Part shown: piece after piece, positions 9,621 to 19,209 of the stretch
Layout: every line of letters starts with the position of its first letter
Numbering within the stretch: the stretch's first letter is position 1
NCBI RefSeq assembly: GCF_001282945.1
Contig: NZ_CDMG01000002.1
Coordinates: 213,039-277,038, forward strand
Reading direction: 5' to 3'
Length of the DNA: 64,000 bases
DNA from: Helicobacter ailurogastricus
Lineage (GTDB): Bacteria; Campylobacterota; Campylobacteria; Campylobacterales; Helicobacteraceae
Translations under genes and position numbers: made by a program
The notes under the pieces: generated by a model
What the model saw: only the letters and a program-made list of their open reading frames with translations
What the model was told of the DNA's origin: nothing
Database searches by the model: none

Positions 9621-10756
9621 ATTTAAGCACATTTTTAGAGACAAAGGGCGTTGAGTACGCCCCCTTTGAGCCTGAGCGTTTTAAAAAAGCCTATCGGGAT
9701 TTTTGTCGCCATTTTGCCGACACCACACCCAAAATCCAAATTATCGGCACCAATGGCAAGGGCAGCACGGGGCGTTTTTTAGCCCAAAGCTTGGAGGCGA
9801 GCGGGTTTAAGGTTTTACACTTTAGCTCCCCGCATTTATTAGATTTTGCCGAGCGCTTTTACACACAAGGACAAAATGTCTCTTACAACAAATTAGAGCA
9901 AGCGCACACCTACCTACAAAGCTTGCCTTTAGAACCCAATTTAAGTTATTTTGAGTACGCCACGCTCTTAGCGGTGGTGTTGGCTCAGGGTTGCGATTAT
10001 ATGATCGCCGAGGCGGGGCTGGGCGGAGAGTTTGACAGCACCACGAGCTTAAACAACCGCTGTGCGCTTGTTTTCACGCCCATTAGCGTGGATCACACCG
10101 ACCGCTTAGGCGCAAATTTATTAGAAATTGCCACGACTAAATTAAAAGCAGGGCTCAACTTAGAACCCCACACACCCATCATTTTTGCCAAACAAGAGTT
10201 AGAAGTGCAAGAGCTTGCCAAAAAACTTTTGCCTAAACAAAATCTCATTTTCATTGAGAAGTCAAGCCAAGAGGCCCTAAGCGAGGGGCAAAAATGGGGC
10301 TACCCGCCCTTTTTGGTGCAAAATTTACAAACCGCTTTAAGCACCCTACACGCTTTAAATCTTGAGCCTAAAACCCTCAAACGCTTAAATTTAAGGGGGC
10401 GTTTTGAGACTTTTGCGCCCAATGTTTTGCTCGATGTGGCGCACAATGTGGGGGGGGCAAAAGCTTTAGCCAGTGCTCTAAAAGGGCAACAACTAGACTT
10501 GATTTACAACAGCTACGCTAGAAAAGACGCGCGCGGAGTTTTAGAGGAGTTAAAGCCCTGCGTGCGCTGTGTGTGGGTGTTGCCCATGCAAGACCCCCAA
10601 ATTGTGCCCCAAGAAATTTTACAAAGCATTTTAGAACAGTTAAAGTTGCCTTTTGCCCCCTTTAAGGGCCAGCTAGAGCCCACAAAATCCTATTTAGTGG
10701 CCGGCTCTTTTAGTGTGGTGCGCAACTTTTTACTAGGGGGGGCTTTTGGCAGATAA
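9617..10756 (+). CDS. folC: Folylpolyglutamate/dihydrofolate synthase FolC
   Basis: Mur-ligase-type enzyme that joins glutamate to dihydropteroate or folate using ATP. The 379-residue protein has the P-loop GTNGKGSTG near residue 46, the EAGLGGEFDSTT segment and SVDHTDRLG (metal-binding histidine), and the C-terminal domain with LLDVAHNVGGAKAL. It is somewhat shorter than the E. coli enzyme. G8 (10450-10457) and G7 (10736-10742) runs lie in its coding sequence; the second provides the AGGGG ribosome site for csd2. Confidence 0.95.
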   Translation: MNLSTFLETKGVEYAPFEPERFKKAYRDFCRHFADTTPKIQIIGTNGKGSTGRFLAQSLEASGFKVLHFSSPHLLDFAERFYTQGQNVSYNKLEQAHTYLQSLPLEPNLSYFEYATLLAVVLAQGCDYMIAEAGLGGEFDSTTSLNNRCALVFTPISVDHTDRLGANLLEIATTKLKAGLNLEPHTPIIFAKQELEVQELAKKLLPKQNLIFIEKSSQEALSEGQKWGYPPFLVQNLQTALSTLHALNLEPKTLKRLNLRGRFETFAPNVLLDVAHNVGGAKALASALKGQQLDLIYNSYARKDARGVLEELKPCVRCVWVLPMQDPQIVPQEILQSILEQLKLPFAPFKGQLEPTKSYLVAGSFSVVRNFLLGGAFGR

Positions 10757-11648
10757 ATTCATGCTCACCATCATCGATGAAAACGGCTCAAAGCAATGGC
10801 GCGTACCTAAGAATGCCAAAAGGCACGCCTTAGTGGCGGGGTCTGTGGTACTTACGGGGCTTGTGGTGGGGGGCTTTGTGTTGAGTTATTTGATCCACCG
10901 GGTGAGTCGGCTCACTTTGGATAAAAACATCATCCAAGCCAATTACCAAAATCTCTACAATAAGAACAGCACGCTGGCCCAAGAGATCACCCAAAAAACC
11001 CAAGAAATTGCCCTTGTAACCCGTAAAATTAAGGACTTAGAGGGCATTTTAAAAGTAGAAAAAACCCAAGTCGATAAGACCTATGACAATGTGGATTTAA
11101 ACGCTTTATCCAAGGCGAACAAAACCCTAGCTCTAGCTTTAATCCCCAATGGCGAGCCGGTGCAAAGTTACAGCGCTAAAGTGAAAGCCAACACTTTGCA
11201 TAAAAAATCTTTGGGGCCTTACAATGCCTATAACTTCAGCGTGCAAAAGGACACCCCCGTTTATGCGACAGCTAGCGGGGTAGTGGATCTTTTATTGCAA
11301 CGCAACCTAAAAGACTATGGCAAATTGATCCGTCTAGAACACGCCTTTGGGTTTAGCTCCATTTATGCCCGTTTAAGCAACATTGTCATCAAACCCCACG
11401 CCTTTGTGCAAAAGGGAGAGCTCTTGGGCTATAGCAGTGCGAGTTTGCACTATGAAATCCGCTTTTTGGGGAGAATCGTGGATATGCCCTTGTATATGGG
11501 CTGGAATTTGGCGCACTTTGACGCGGTCTTTGCAGACGATCAAGTCAATTGGAAAAACCTTTTTTACAGCATTGAGGACATGGTGCAGGTGCAGGGCTAT
11601 CAAAAAGCCCAAAGCAAGGCCCTAGGAGAATCCAGTGTGGATCAATAA
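10746..11648 (+). CDS. csd2: Cell-shape protein Csd2 (catalytically degenerate M23 domain)
   Basis: A membrane-anchored LytM/M23-fold protein of 300 residues: cytoplasmic N-terminus, one TM helix (about 29-50), a coiled coil (about 55-100), and an M23 domain from about 155. The zinc ligands are not intact: the HxxxD position reads YNAYN, and only the second histidine of HxH remains, in SLHYE. In H. pylori, Csd2 is a non-catalytic partner that binds Csd1 (established). The TTG start at 10746 is preferred because AGGGG lies 6 bases before it; ATG at 10761 is the alternative. It overlaps folC and csd1. Confidence 0.88.
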   Translation: MADKFMLTIIDENGSKQWRVPKNAKRHALVAGSVVLTGLVVGGFVLSYLIHRVSRLTLDKNIIQANYQNLYNKNSTLAQEITQKTQEIALVTRKIKDLEGILKVEKTQVDKTYDNVDLNALSKANKTLALALIPNGEPVQSYSAKVKANTLHKKSLGPYNAYNFSVQKDTPVYATASGVVDLLLQRNLKDYGKLIRLEHAFGFSSIYARLSNIVIKPHAFVQKGELLGYSSASLHYEIRFLGRIVDMPLYMGWNLAHFDAVFADDQVNWKNLFYSIEDMVQVQGYQKAQSKALGESSVDQ

Positions 11649-12576
11649 GCGGCTGATCCTGATCTTCACCTACAATGATGGCAGTAAAACCCTAAACATC
11701 CCCATCATTTACAAGCAGCTTGCCTATTATTTGCTGCTATTTGTGTTGGGGGTGTTGCTCTTTTTAGCCATCGCGCTTTACACCTTAGAGGGTGAAATCC
11801 ATGCCACAAAAATCCAGACCACAAGTCTAAATCGCGAATACCAAAAGACTACCAAAGCCCACGCCCAACTAAGCCAACAATTGCAGGGCTATTTAGAAGA
11901 AATCATGCTCGCTGGCGATCGCATCAACGATTTAGAGGACTTTGTGGGCGTGGATAATAGCCAAGAAAACGAGGATGCCCCCCTAGCCCAACGCCTAGAT
12001 GTGGCCAGCATCACAGGGGCGCAAAAAACCTTCATCATGCGCTTTATCCCCAATGACAACCCCTTAGAATCCTTTAAAAGGGTGTCAAGCACCTTCCAAA
12101 AACGCTTCCACCCCATTTTGCACCGCATGGCCAACCACACAGGCGTGGATTTAAGCACGCCCATCAACACCCCCGTTTATGCTACTGCCAATGGGGTGGT
12201 GGGTTTTACGGGGCGGGGGTGGAATGGGGGGTATGGAAGGCTTGTTAAGCTTTACCACCCTTTTGGTTTTAAGACCTACTACGCCCACTTAAAAAAAATC
12301 GTGGTGAAAAATGGGGAGTTTGTCAAAAAAGGCCAACTCATCGCTTACAGCGGGAGCTCTGGGATGAGCACAGGTCCACACTTGCACTATGAAGTGCGCT
12401 TCATGGACAAACCCATCAATCCCATGTTTTTCATTGAGTGGAACATGAAAGACTTCGATTTTATCTTTACACAAGAAAGGAACATTGCATGGCAATCTTT
12501 GCTAACGATCATAAACAACCTACTAACGGGTCAGCCACCATCATCGCCCAAGGCACAAAGTTTAAAGGCGAAATAA
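11635..12576 (+). CDS. csd1: D,D-endopeptidase Csd1 (M23 family)
   Basis: Periplasmic peptidoglycan endopeptidase that relaxes cross-links and is needed for helical cell shape. The 313 residues comprise one TM helix (about 24-46), a coiled coil (60-100) and an M23 domain with a complete zinc site: HTGVD (HxxxD) near residue 170 and GPHLHYE near residue 250. GTG at 11635 has AGGAGA 7 bases upstream and overlaps csd2 by 14 bases. Its last 88 bases overlap ccmA in another frame, tying expression of the two shape genes together. Confidence 0.93.
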   Translation: MWINKRLILIFTYNDGSKTLNIPIIYKQLAYYLLLFVLGVLLFLAIALYTLEGEIHATKIQTTSLNREYQKTTKAHAQLSQQLQGYLEEIMLAGDRINDLEDFVGVDNSQENEDAPLAQRLDVASITGAQKTFIMRFIPNDNPLESFKRVSSTFQKRFHPILHRMANHTGVDLSTPINTPVYATANGVVGFTGRGWNGGYGRLVKLYHPFGFKTYYAHLKKIVVKNGEFVKKGQLIAYSGSSGMSTGPHLHYEVRFMDKPINPMFFIEWNMKDFDFIFTQERNIAWQSLLTIINNLLTGQPPSSPKAQSLKAK

Positions 12577-12884
12577 ATCTCGATTGCCATTTACACATCG
12601 ATGGCGAATTTGAGGGCACGATCCGCTCTAAAAGCACGGTGGTGATTGGCAAAAATGGCGTGGTGATGGGCGATATTTTTGCGGTCAAGCTCGTGGTGAG
12701 CGGCAAATTCAATGGCAACACAGAGGTCGATACCATCGAGATCATGCCTTTGGGGTATGTAGATGGCAAAATTGTGAGCTCTGAATTGGTGATTGAGCGC
12801 AAGGGAATTTTAACTGGTGAAAGCCACCCTAGAAGCGATGTGATCAAAAGCCTAGAAGAGAGCAAAGCCGCCAAGCCTTCATGA
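12489..12884 (+). CDS. ccmA: Bactofilin CcmA
   Basis: Bactofilin of about 131 residues: a short N-terminal tail, then a beta-helix with the typical repeats (LDCHLHIDGEFEGTIRSKST, GDIFAVKLVVSGKFNG), and a charged C-terminal tail. Bactofilins polymerise without nucleotide and scaffold the Csd shape enzymes. The start at 12489 (MAIFANDHK) is chosen because it has AGAAAGGAA upstream and matches the H. pylori N-terminus as I remember it; an in-frame ATG at 12438 would add 17 unlikely residues. It lies partly inside csd1 and overlaps mfd by 4 bases. Confidence 0.93.
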   Translation: MAIFANDHKQPTNGSATIIAQGTKFKGEINLDCHLHIDGEFEGTIRSKSTVVIGKNGVVMGDIFAVKLVVSGKFNGNTEVDTIEIMPLGYVDGKIVSSELVIERKGILTGESHPRSDVIKSLEESKAAKPS

Positions 12885-15856
12885 TCCAAGCCAGCCTTTA
12901 TAGTGCTTTGGGCGGCTTTAAATCCACAATTTTAGCCACCAAAGACAGCCAAGAAGCCCTAGAAGCTTTGCAAGTGTGGCGCTTTTTTAGCCCACACACC
13001 CCCGTCTTTGTCTTGCCGGAGCTACGTGCCCACTACCTAGACGACATGCGCGCCTTTAGCACCGAGCTTAAAGAGCTGTTAAGCACTTTGGGGCGTTTTT
13101 ACACTTCTTTAAAGGGCGATCCCAACACCAAGCTTTTAGCGCCCCTAAGCGCGCTTTTAAATCCCCTGCCTAGCCCCCAACTCTTGCAAAGCTTTAGCAT
13201 CGCTTGTTTAGAAAGTTACTCTCTAGCAGACTTGCAAGAGAAATTAAGGCTTTATGGCTATGATTTTGTAGATCTCATCGAGCTGCCCGGGGAGGCCAGC
13301 TTTCGAGGCGACATTGTGGATATTTTTATCCCAGGGCAGAGCAAGCCTCACCGCCTCAGCTTTTTAGGCCAAGATTGCGAGGACATCCGCACCTTTGACC
13401 CACACACGCAACTTAGCGACCCCTCTTTAATCGAGCAAATAGAGATCATCCCTGCCCTCTTTAGCTTAGATAAAGCCACACACGACATTTTGCAAGGGCG
13501 CATAGAGAAATTAAACGCCTCCGTTTTTCTGCCCGATTTGGCCTCTTTGGGCTTTTGGGTGTTGGAGGATTTGGGGCGCGATTTTTTAAAACACTACGGC
13601 GTGGTTTTAAGCGCAGGGGCACACGAGCAGGCTCAAGAGTGGTTAAGTTTAGAGCCTAGCCCTAGCTTAAAGCAGGCCTTAAGCCTAGCCACTTTACCCA
13701 CACCTGCCCACTGCCAAGATGTCCAAAAACCGGCAAATTTGCAAGACTTCTTAGAGCTAAACGCTGCCAAAAAAACCACGCTCATTGCCAAAAATGCGGA
13801 TTTTTTGCCCCTTTTAAATGCCCCCTTTACAAGCGCCATTTCTGATTGCGTGTTGCACTTTAGCACCCCCACACAGCTTTTTTTATCTCTACACAGCTAC
13901 GACCCTCCCAAGAGCCATCAGAGCTCTAAACTCATGCTAAACGAGCTCTCTTGCGGGGATTTTGTGGTGCATGAGAACTATGGCATCGGGCTTTTTAAAG
14001 GGCTAGTGCAACAAAGCGTGCTAGGCAGCGTGCGCGATTTTATCGCCATAGAATACCAAAACACGGATCGCCTCCTCTTGCCTGTGGAGAATCTACACTT
14101 GATTGAGCGCTACATCGCCAACCAAGACATGCCCCTTTTAGACAAGCTAGGCAAGGGCAGCTTTGCTAAAATCAAGGACAAGGTGCGGGCAAAGATTTTA
14201 GAAATGTCGGCGCAAATCATCGCCCTAGCCGCTAAACGCAGTTTGCTAAAAAGCCCTCTTATGCCCCTCGATGCGCAAAAAATGCAAGCCTTTAAGGAAG
14301 CCTGTGGGTTTGCTCTCACAAGCGATCAAGAGCAAAGCATTGCTGCCATTTTACAAGATTTTACCAGCGATCAGGTGATGGATCGGCTCTTAAACGGGGA
14401 TGTGGGCTTTGGCAAAACAGAAGTGGCGATGCACGCCATTTATGCGATTTTTTTAAGCGGCAAGCAAAGCGCGCTCTTTGTGCCCACCACGCTGTTATGC
14501 ACCCAACACTTTGCCACCTTAAAGCGGCGTTTAGAGCCCTTTGGGCTTAAAGTGGCCAGACTCGATCGCTTTAGCAAGGACAAAAAGGCCATTTTAGAGG
14601 GGTTGCAAAAGGGTTTAATCAGCGTGGTCGTGGGGACACACGCCTTGTTGGAAGCCAGTTTTAAAGAGCTTGGGCTAGTTGTGGTCGATGAAGAACATAA
14701 ATTCGGAGTCAAGCAAAAGGAAGCCATTAAGGCCTTGAGCACGCAGGTACATTGTTTGAGCATGTCGGCCACACCCATTCCTAGAACCCTTAGCATGGCC
14801 TTGTCTAAACTCAAAGGGGTGAGCACCCTAAGCACCCCACCTAGCATCAGACGGCCCAGCCGCACCTTTGTTAAAGAAAAGACAGACGCGCTTTTAAAAG
14901 AGGTGATTTTAAGGGAATTGCGCCGTAGGGGGCAGGTGTTTTACATCCACAACCACATTGAGAGCATCCCAAGAGTGCAAGCCGCCCTTTTAACTCTCTT
15001 GCCTCACTTGAGGGTGCAAATTTTACACTCTAAAGTCCCCGCCCTACAAGCCGAACAAGCTTTGCTAGATTTTGCTAGGGGGGATTATGATGTGCTTTTA
15101 TGCACTTCGATCGTGGAGTCGGGGCTGCACCTACCCAATGCCAACACCATCATCATCGACAACGCCGACAACTTCGGGTTGGCCGATTTGCACCAACTAA
15201 GGGGGCGGGTGGGGCGCGGACACAAAGAGGGCTTTTGCTATTTTCTTGTGCCAGACACAAAGAGCTTAAGCGTTGAGGCTAAAAAAAGATTGTGCGCCTT
15301 AGAAAAGAACGCGTATTTGGGTAGCGGGGCGAGCATTGCGATGCACGATCTGCAAATTAGAGGCGGGGGCAATTTCTTAGGAGCCGATCAGAGCGGACAC
15401 ATTAAAAGCATCGGCTATGGGCTTTACACCAAAATGCTAGAAGAAGCCATTTGCGGGCGTACGCAAGAGGTGGGCGTGGATTTAAATCTAAGCGTGAGTG
15501 CCTTTTTAAGCCCTAAGCTCATTGCCAGCGACAGCCTACGCTTGGAGCTTTATAGGAGGCTTAGTTTTTGCCAAGATTTAGCCAGCGTGCAAGAGATCCA
15601 AGCCGAAATGAAAGATCGCTTTGGCACGCTAGATGCCATGAGCACGCAATTTTTACAAATCATTCGGGTAAAAATCCTAGCCAACCGCTTAAATATCAGC
15701 AAAATCTCGCAATACGGGCAGAACATCACGCTGTTTATGCAAGGCGATCAAAATGTTTTGTTAAAAGCCCCCAGTAAGGACGATGAAAACATTTTACAGA
15801 CTTTACTTAGCCACTTGCAACAACAGGCTGGGCTAGCCACGACTCCACAGCCTTAA
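12881..15856 (+). CDS. mfd: Transcription-repair coupling factor Mfd
   Basis: ATP-driven translocase that removes stalled RNA polymerase from DNA lesions and recruits UvrA. The 991-residue protein is shorter than the E. coli one (1148). It has a UvrB-homology N-terminus (LPGEASFRGDIVDIF), the RNA-polymerase interaction domain (GDFVVHENYGIGLFKGL), a RecG-like motor with Walker A GDVGFGKTEVA and box II VVDEEHKFG, motif VI QLRGRVGRG, and a TRCF tail. The ATG overlaps the ccmA stop. The 3' end overlaps the convergent heptosyltransferase gene by 50 bases. Confidence 0.97.
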   Translation: MIQASLYSALGGFKSTILATKDSQEALEALQVWRFFSPHTPVFVLPELRAHYLDDMRAFSTELKELLSTLGRFYTSLKGDPNTKLLAPLSALLNPLPSPQLLQSFSIACLESYSLADLQEKLRLYGYDFVDLIELPGEASFRGDIVDIFIPGQSKPHRLSFLGQDCEDIRTFDPHTQLSDPSLIEQIEIIPALFSLDKATHDILQGRIEKLNASVFLPDLASLGFWVLEDLGRDFLKHYGVVLSAGAHEQAQEWLSLEPSPSLKQALSLATLPTPAHCQDVQKPANLQDFLELNAAKKTTLIAKNADFLPLLNAPFTSAISDCVLHFSTPTQLFLSLHSYDPPKSHQSSKLMLNELSCGDFVVHENYGIGLFKGLVQQSVLGSVRDFIAIEYQNTDRLLLPVENLHLIERYIANQDMPLLDKLGKGSFAKIKDKVRAKILEMSAQIIALAAKRSLLKSPLMPLDAQKMQAFKEACGFALTSDQEQSIAAILQDFTSDQVMDRLLNGDVGFGKTEVAMHAIYAIFLSGKQSALFVPTTLLCTQHFATLKRRLEPFGLKVARLDRFSKDKKAILEGLQKGLISVVVGTHALLEASFKELGLVVVDEEHKFGVKQKEAIKALSTQVHCLSMSATPIPRTLSMALSKLKGVSTLSTPPSIRRPSRTFVKEKTDALLKEVILRELRRRGQVFYIHNHIESIPRVQAALLTLLPHLRVQILHSKVPALQAEQALLDFARGDYDVLLCTSIVESGLHLPNANTIIIDNADNFGLADLHQLRGRVGRGHKEGFCYFLVPDTKSLSVEAKKRLCALEKNAYLGSGASIAMHDLQIRGGGNFLGADQSGHIKSIGYGLYTKMLEEAICGRTQEVGVDLNLSVSAFLSPKLIASDSLRLELYRRLSFCQDLASVQEIQAEMKDRFGTLDAMSTQFLQIIRVKILANRLNISKISQYGQNITLFMQGDQNVLLKAPSKDDENILQTLLSHLQQQAGLATTPQP

Positions 15857-16796
15857 GCACGCTTGCGGGCTGCAACCGCTCCATGCAGGCGTGGTTTTCG
15901 TGTTTGAGCGGGCAGGTGCGTTGTTTGCAAGGCGAGCAGGGCATGGCTTTAGAGAGCAGGGCCGCTTTGTCGTACCGCCAAGGCCCCGTTTCTCTAGGGT
16001 CTGTGGGCCCAAAAAGGGCGACGATGGGGACATCTAAAGCGGCGGCAATGTGCATGGGCCCGCTGTCGTTGCAAATAAACAAGTCTAAAGCCGCGATCGT
16101 GTCTATGAGCTCGGGGATGCTCGTTTTGCCACACAAATTGTGTAAAAGCGGGTTCTCTGGCAGCGGCTCTAGCACTTCTTGCACCACGCTTAAGTCGTCA
16201 TGGGCTCCCAAGACATACACCCCATAGCCCTTCTCTAATAAGTTTGCGATCACTTCTGTAAAGTAGGCAGGCTTCCACCTTTTAGCACTCCCAAAAGCCG
16301 CCCCTGGGCTTACCCCCACTTTTTTAATGCCCGCTAGCTCTAGCGGATTGGCATGGATGAGCAGAGGGGGCAGGGGGGTTTTAGGCACAAGAGGGCTTAG
16401 TAGGTGGCAATAACTCTGTACTTGGTGCGCTTGTATCGGATCTAGGGCATGGGTGAACAAAAAAGAACGGCCCATGCGTTTATAGCCAACACGCTTGGGT
16501 GTCTTGGTCCAATAGAGCAACAAGGCGGCGTAAAAGTGGTTGTTTAAGGTGATCGCAATGTCACAAGGCCCGATGCGTTTGGCAAGCTTGTAGGTGGCAA
16601 GGGCACGCATAGGCGATTTTTTGGTGTTGTCTAGCATGATCGTGCATTTTGGAGTGCGCTCAAAGAGGGCACACACACTAGGCGGCCCCACTAAAATAAA
16701 AGACGCGTCTTTAAAATGGTTTTGCAAAATTTGCAAAAAGGGCGTGGCCATTACACTATCACCAAGCCAGTTAGGCAAGCGGACGAGAATTTTCAT
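15807..16796 (-). CDS. waaF: ADP-heptose:LPS heptosyltransferase II
   Basis: GT9-family enzyme that adds a heptose to the LPS inner core at the cytoplasmic face of the inner membrane. It shows MKILVRLPNWLGDSVMATPF at the N-terminus, the acceptor-domain motif of WaaF, and a C-terminal donor site with GVSPGAAFGSAKRW and CNDSGPMHIAAALDVP followed by ALFGPTDPRETGP. The start at 16796 is chosen because it opens with this conserved motif; an in-frame start at 16829 would add 11 residues lacking it. The 3' end overlaps mfd convergently. Confidence 0.92.
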   Translation of the reverse strand: MKILVRLPNWLGDSVMATPFLQILQNHFKDASFILVGPPSVCALFERTPKCTIMLDNTKKSPMRALATYKLAKRIGPCDIAITLNNHFYAALLLYWTKTPKRVGYKRMGRSFLFTHALDPIQAHQVQSYCHLLSPLVPKTPLPPLLIHANPLELAGIKKVGVSPGAAFGSAKRWKPAYFTEVIANLLEKGYGVYVLGAHDDLSVVQEVLEPLPENPLLHNLCGKTSIPELIDTIAALDLFICNDSGPMHIAAALDVPIVALFGPTDPRETGPWRYDKAALLSKAMPCSPCKQRTCPLKHENHACMERLQPASVLKAVESWLAQPVVASG

Positions 16797-16834
16797 TTTA
16801 CAGCCTTCAAAAACGATTTGTTGTAACAATTTAT

Positions 16835-16847
16835 TATAATGTATAAT
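16835..16847 (+). promoter_or_regulatory. -10 elements upstream of the chemoreceptor gene
   Basis: The 86-base gap between waaF and the divergent chemoreceptor gene is AT-rich and holds two TATAAT hexamers (16835-16840 and 16842-16847), 36-48 bases before the GTG start. Either could drive the chemoreceptor. No clear -35 was seen. Confidence 0.5.
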
Positions 16848-16882
16848 AACATCTAATATAGTAACTAAAAAAGGTACATGCA

Positions 16883-18478
16883 GTGTTAAAGAGCATTAAA
16901 GCCAAAATGACGGCTTACATTCTGATCGCTTCTCTTCTTGTGATCGGTGCGGTGTATTTTTTCTTGCGTGCGGGCTATGAAAGACTCACCACCACCCAAA
17001 GCGTGGCCTTGATTCAAGTCATTAACCAAGCCCTCATTGAGATGGTTAAAACAGCGGCCCAGACAGGCGATCCTAACCAGCTTAGACGGGTGATTAGAGA
17101 CACCCAAGGGATTCAAGGCGCGCATGTCAATTTTGTGCCCTCTAAGGAAGTCATCGCTCTTTTTGGCCTAAACATGAGTTTTACCAACAATCCTGAAATG
17201 CGCCAAATCTTTGAATACAAGAGTCATGCCCCCAAGATACACTTCATCAGTGAAAACAATAGACATTTAATTTTATTGCGCCAGCCCTTTGTGGCCGAAA
17301 AACTTTGTTTAAATTGCCATGTCAATTCCAAAGTGGGCGATGTGTTGGCGATTTTAAATGTGCGCTTTGATTTAAGCAATATTTACGGCCAAATTTTGAG
17401 CCACACTTTAAAAACTTTGGGCTATATTTTGGGCTTGTGTGTACTCATTGGACTCGCGGTGCTGTGGGCCTTTGAAAAGGATTTATTCAAACCCTTAGAG
17501 CGGTTAAAGGCGATGGCGGGCATGCTCACCCAATCTAAGCAAGCGGACTTGACGAAGCGCTTGGAGAGTAATAATCTTGATGAGGTGGGAAGCACGGCGC
17601 ACTTTTTCAATCTTTTCATTGAAAAGCTCCAAAATATCGTCAAGACATCAAGAGATATTTTAAATTCTAACCTCGTCAAAAACCATGCCATCCAAGACAC
17701 CACACAGACTCTAAAATCCACAGAAACCCATGAGAATTCCATCATCCAAACCATGCGGGGGTTAAGTCAAAATGTGGATGAGAGTGCCAGCCAAGCCATG
17801 CAACTCTTACAGCTAGCCACAGATAAAATCAAGCAAGCTGACGACTCCATGCTCACCTTTAGCCAAAACATCAACCAGCACATCCAGCTCTCCTTAAACT
17901 CCGCCCAAAGTCAAAGCGCCATCGCTTTGGAGGCGAAGGATTTAACCAACAGCGCGGCCGACATCAAAAGGGTCTTAGGTTTGATTAGAGACATCGCCGA
18001 GCAGACAAATTTATTAGCCCTGAATGCGGCCATTGAGGCAGCTAGAGCGGGAGAGCATGGGCGGGGCTTTGCCGTGGTGGCTAGCGAAGTGCGCAAACTT
18101 GCTGAAAAGACGCAAAAATCTTTGGCTGAGATTGCAAGCATGGTCAATATGGTGACCCAAAGCATCGAGCATATAGGCTCTAGGATCCAGCAAATGGCGG
18201 TCGAGTCTGAGAATTTGTCCGAGCAAACCTCCGGTCTATTGCCCCACATTAAAGCCGTACAGGACAACCTTTCCATCTCTAACCAAACCGCTGCACAAGT
18301 CATTTCCAGCAATGAGCAAATTGGGCACAAGATTAAAGAAATGACCACGGCCACGCAAAATTTAGTGGATATATTCACCAAGATCAAAACCCAACGGCTC
18401 AATCTAGAGAACAATATCCAAGAAATGTTGAACCACAACGAGCAACTCCATCAAGAGTTTTCAAAGTTTGAAGTGTAA
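16883..18478 (+). CDS. Methyl-accepting chemotaxis protein with periplasmic heme-c motif
   Basis: A 531-residue transmembrane chemoreceptor. TM1 is at about 11-29, the periplasmic sensor about 30-175, TM2 about 176-196, then HAMP and a signalling hairpin with the conserved tip [20 protein letters not shown]. The sensor contains CLNCH (Cys142, Cys145, His146; bases 17306-17320), a c-type heme attachment motif, and resembles DUF3365/Tll0287-type heme sensor domains. That suggests sensing of redox state, oxygen or nitric oxide through covalent heme (inference). GTG start with AAAAAAGG upstream. It matches none of the four Tlp receptors I know from H. pylori. The stop overlaps the ung start. Confidence 0.9.
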   Translation: MLKSIKAKMTAYILIASLLVIGAVYFFLRAGYERLTTTQSVALIQVINQALIEMVKTAAQTGDPNQLRRVIRDTQGIQGAHVNFVPSKEVIALFGLNMSFTNNPEMRQIFEYKSHAPKIHFISENNRHLILLRQPFVAEKLCLNCHVNSKVGDVLAILNVRFDLSNIYGQILSHTLKTLGYILGLCVLIGLAVLWAFEKDLFKPLERLKAMAGMLTQSKQADLTKRLESNNLDEVGSTAHFFNLFIEKLQNIVKTSRDILNSNLVKNHAIQDTTQTLKSTETHENSIIQTMRGLSQNVDESASQAMQLLQLATDKIKQADDSMLTFSQNINQHIQLSLNSAQSQSAIALEAKDLTNSAADIKRVLGLIRDIAEQTNLLALNAAIEAARAGEHGRGFAVVASEVRKLAEKTQKSLAEIASMVNMVTQSIEHIGSRIQQMAVESENLSEQTSGLLPHIKAVQDNLSISNQTAAQVISSNEQIGHKIKEMTTATQNLVDIFTKIKTQRLNLENNIQEMLNHNEQLHQEFSKFEV

Positions 18479-19209
18479 TGCTTGCCTATATTTTAGCCCG
18501 TCTGCAAACCACGGAGTGGTTTAGCCTGCTAGAGCCCTTGAGTCAGACTTCCGCCTTTAGTGCGCTAAATGCGAAGTACACAGAAAGCCTCAAACAAGCG
18601 CAGGCGCAAAACACGCAAATTTTCCCCTCCATGCGCCAAATCTTTAGAGCGTTTGAGGCCACCCCTTTTGAGAAGTTACACACAATCTTATTGGGCCAAG
18701 ACCCCTACCCGGGGACATTTAGACATAACGACCAAGAAAGGCCCTTTGCCTGCGGCTTGAGTTTTAGCGTCCCACAAGTTGCCCCCCTGCCTAAAAGTTT
18801 GCAAAACATCTATAAAGAGTTGCACGCCAGTTTAAACATCCCCATAAGCAGGCACGGCGATTTGAGTGCGTGGGCACATCAGGGGGTGTTGTTGCTCAAT
18901 GCCATTTTAAGCGTGCCTAAGGGGCAACCAAAAGGGCATGCCCATTTAGGGTGGGAAAGTTTTACAGACGGGGTTTTAAGTGCACTTTCACATCTAGATC
19001 GCCCCCTGCTTTTTATCTTCTTGGGCAAAGTGGCGCAAGAAAAGATACAAACTTTAACGCCCAACCCTAAGCACTTGATTTTATGCGCCCCGCACCCAAG
19101 CCCCCTAGCGCAAAACCACCCCCCGACTTTCTTAGGAAGTGGAGTTTTTAAAAAGGCACAAGAGTTCTTACAAGCCCAAAATATCCCTATGCAGTGGGTT
19201 TTACCCTAG
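18478..19209 (+). CDS. ung: Uracil-DNA glycosylase
   Basis: Family 1 uracil-DNA glycosylase that removes uracil from DNA in base-excision repair. The 243-residue protein has the water-activating loop LLGQDPYPG, the uracil pocket segment ACGLSFSVP, LLNAILSVPKGQPKGHAHLG, and the catalytic HPSPLA loop near residue 210. TAATG at 18476-18480 couples it to the chemoreceptor gene, though the two functions are unrelated. It ends 4 bases into the convergent lipoprotein gene. Confidence 0.96.
   Translation: MLAYILARLQTTEWFSLLEPLSQTSAFSALNAKYTESLKQAQAQNTQIFPSMRQIFRAFEATPFEKLHTILLGQDPYPGTFRHNDQERPFACGLSFSVPQVAPLPKSLQNIYKELHASLNIPISRHGDLSAWAHQGVLLLNAILSVPKGQPKGHAHLGWESFTDGVLSALSHLDRPLLFIFLGKVAQEKIQTLTPNPKHLILCAPHPSPLAQNHPPTFLGSGVFKKAQEFLQAQNIPMQWVLP

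Noticed and set aside
12438-12488. Longer N-terminus for ccmA
   Set aside because: The extra 17 residues lie inside csd1 coding sequence, lack a ribosome site and do not resemble bactofilin N-termini.
14440-14865. 141-codon minus-strand frame inside mfd
   Set aside because: Shadow of the conserved helicase motor.
17911-18438. 175-codon minus-strand frame opposite the chemoreceptor signalling domain
   Set aside because: The plus strand encodes a highly conserved MCP domain; the antisense product matches nothing and has no start signals.
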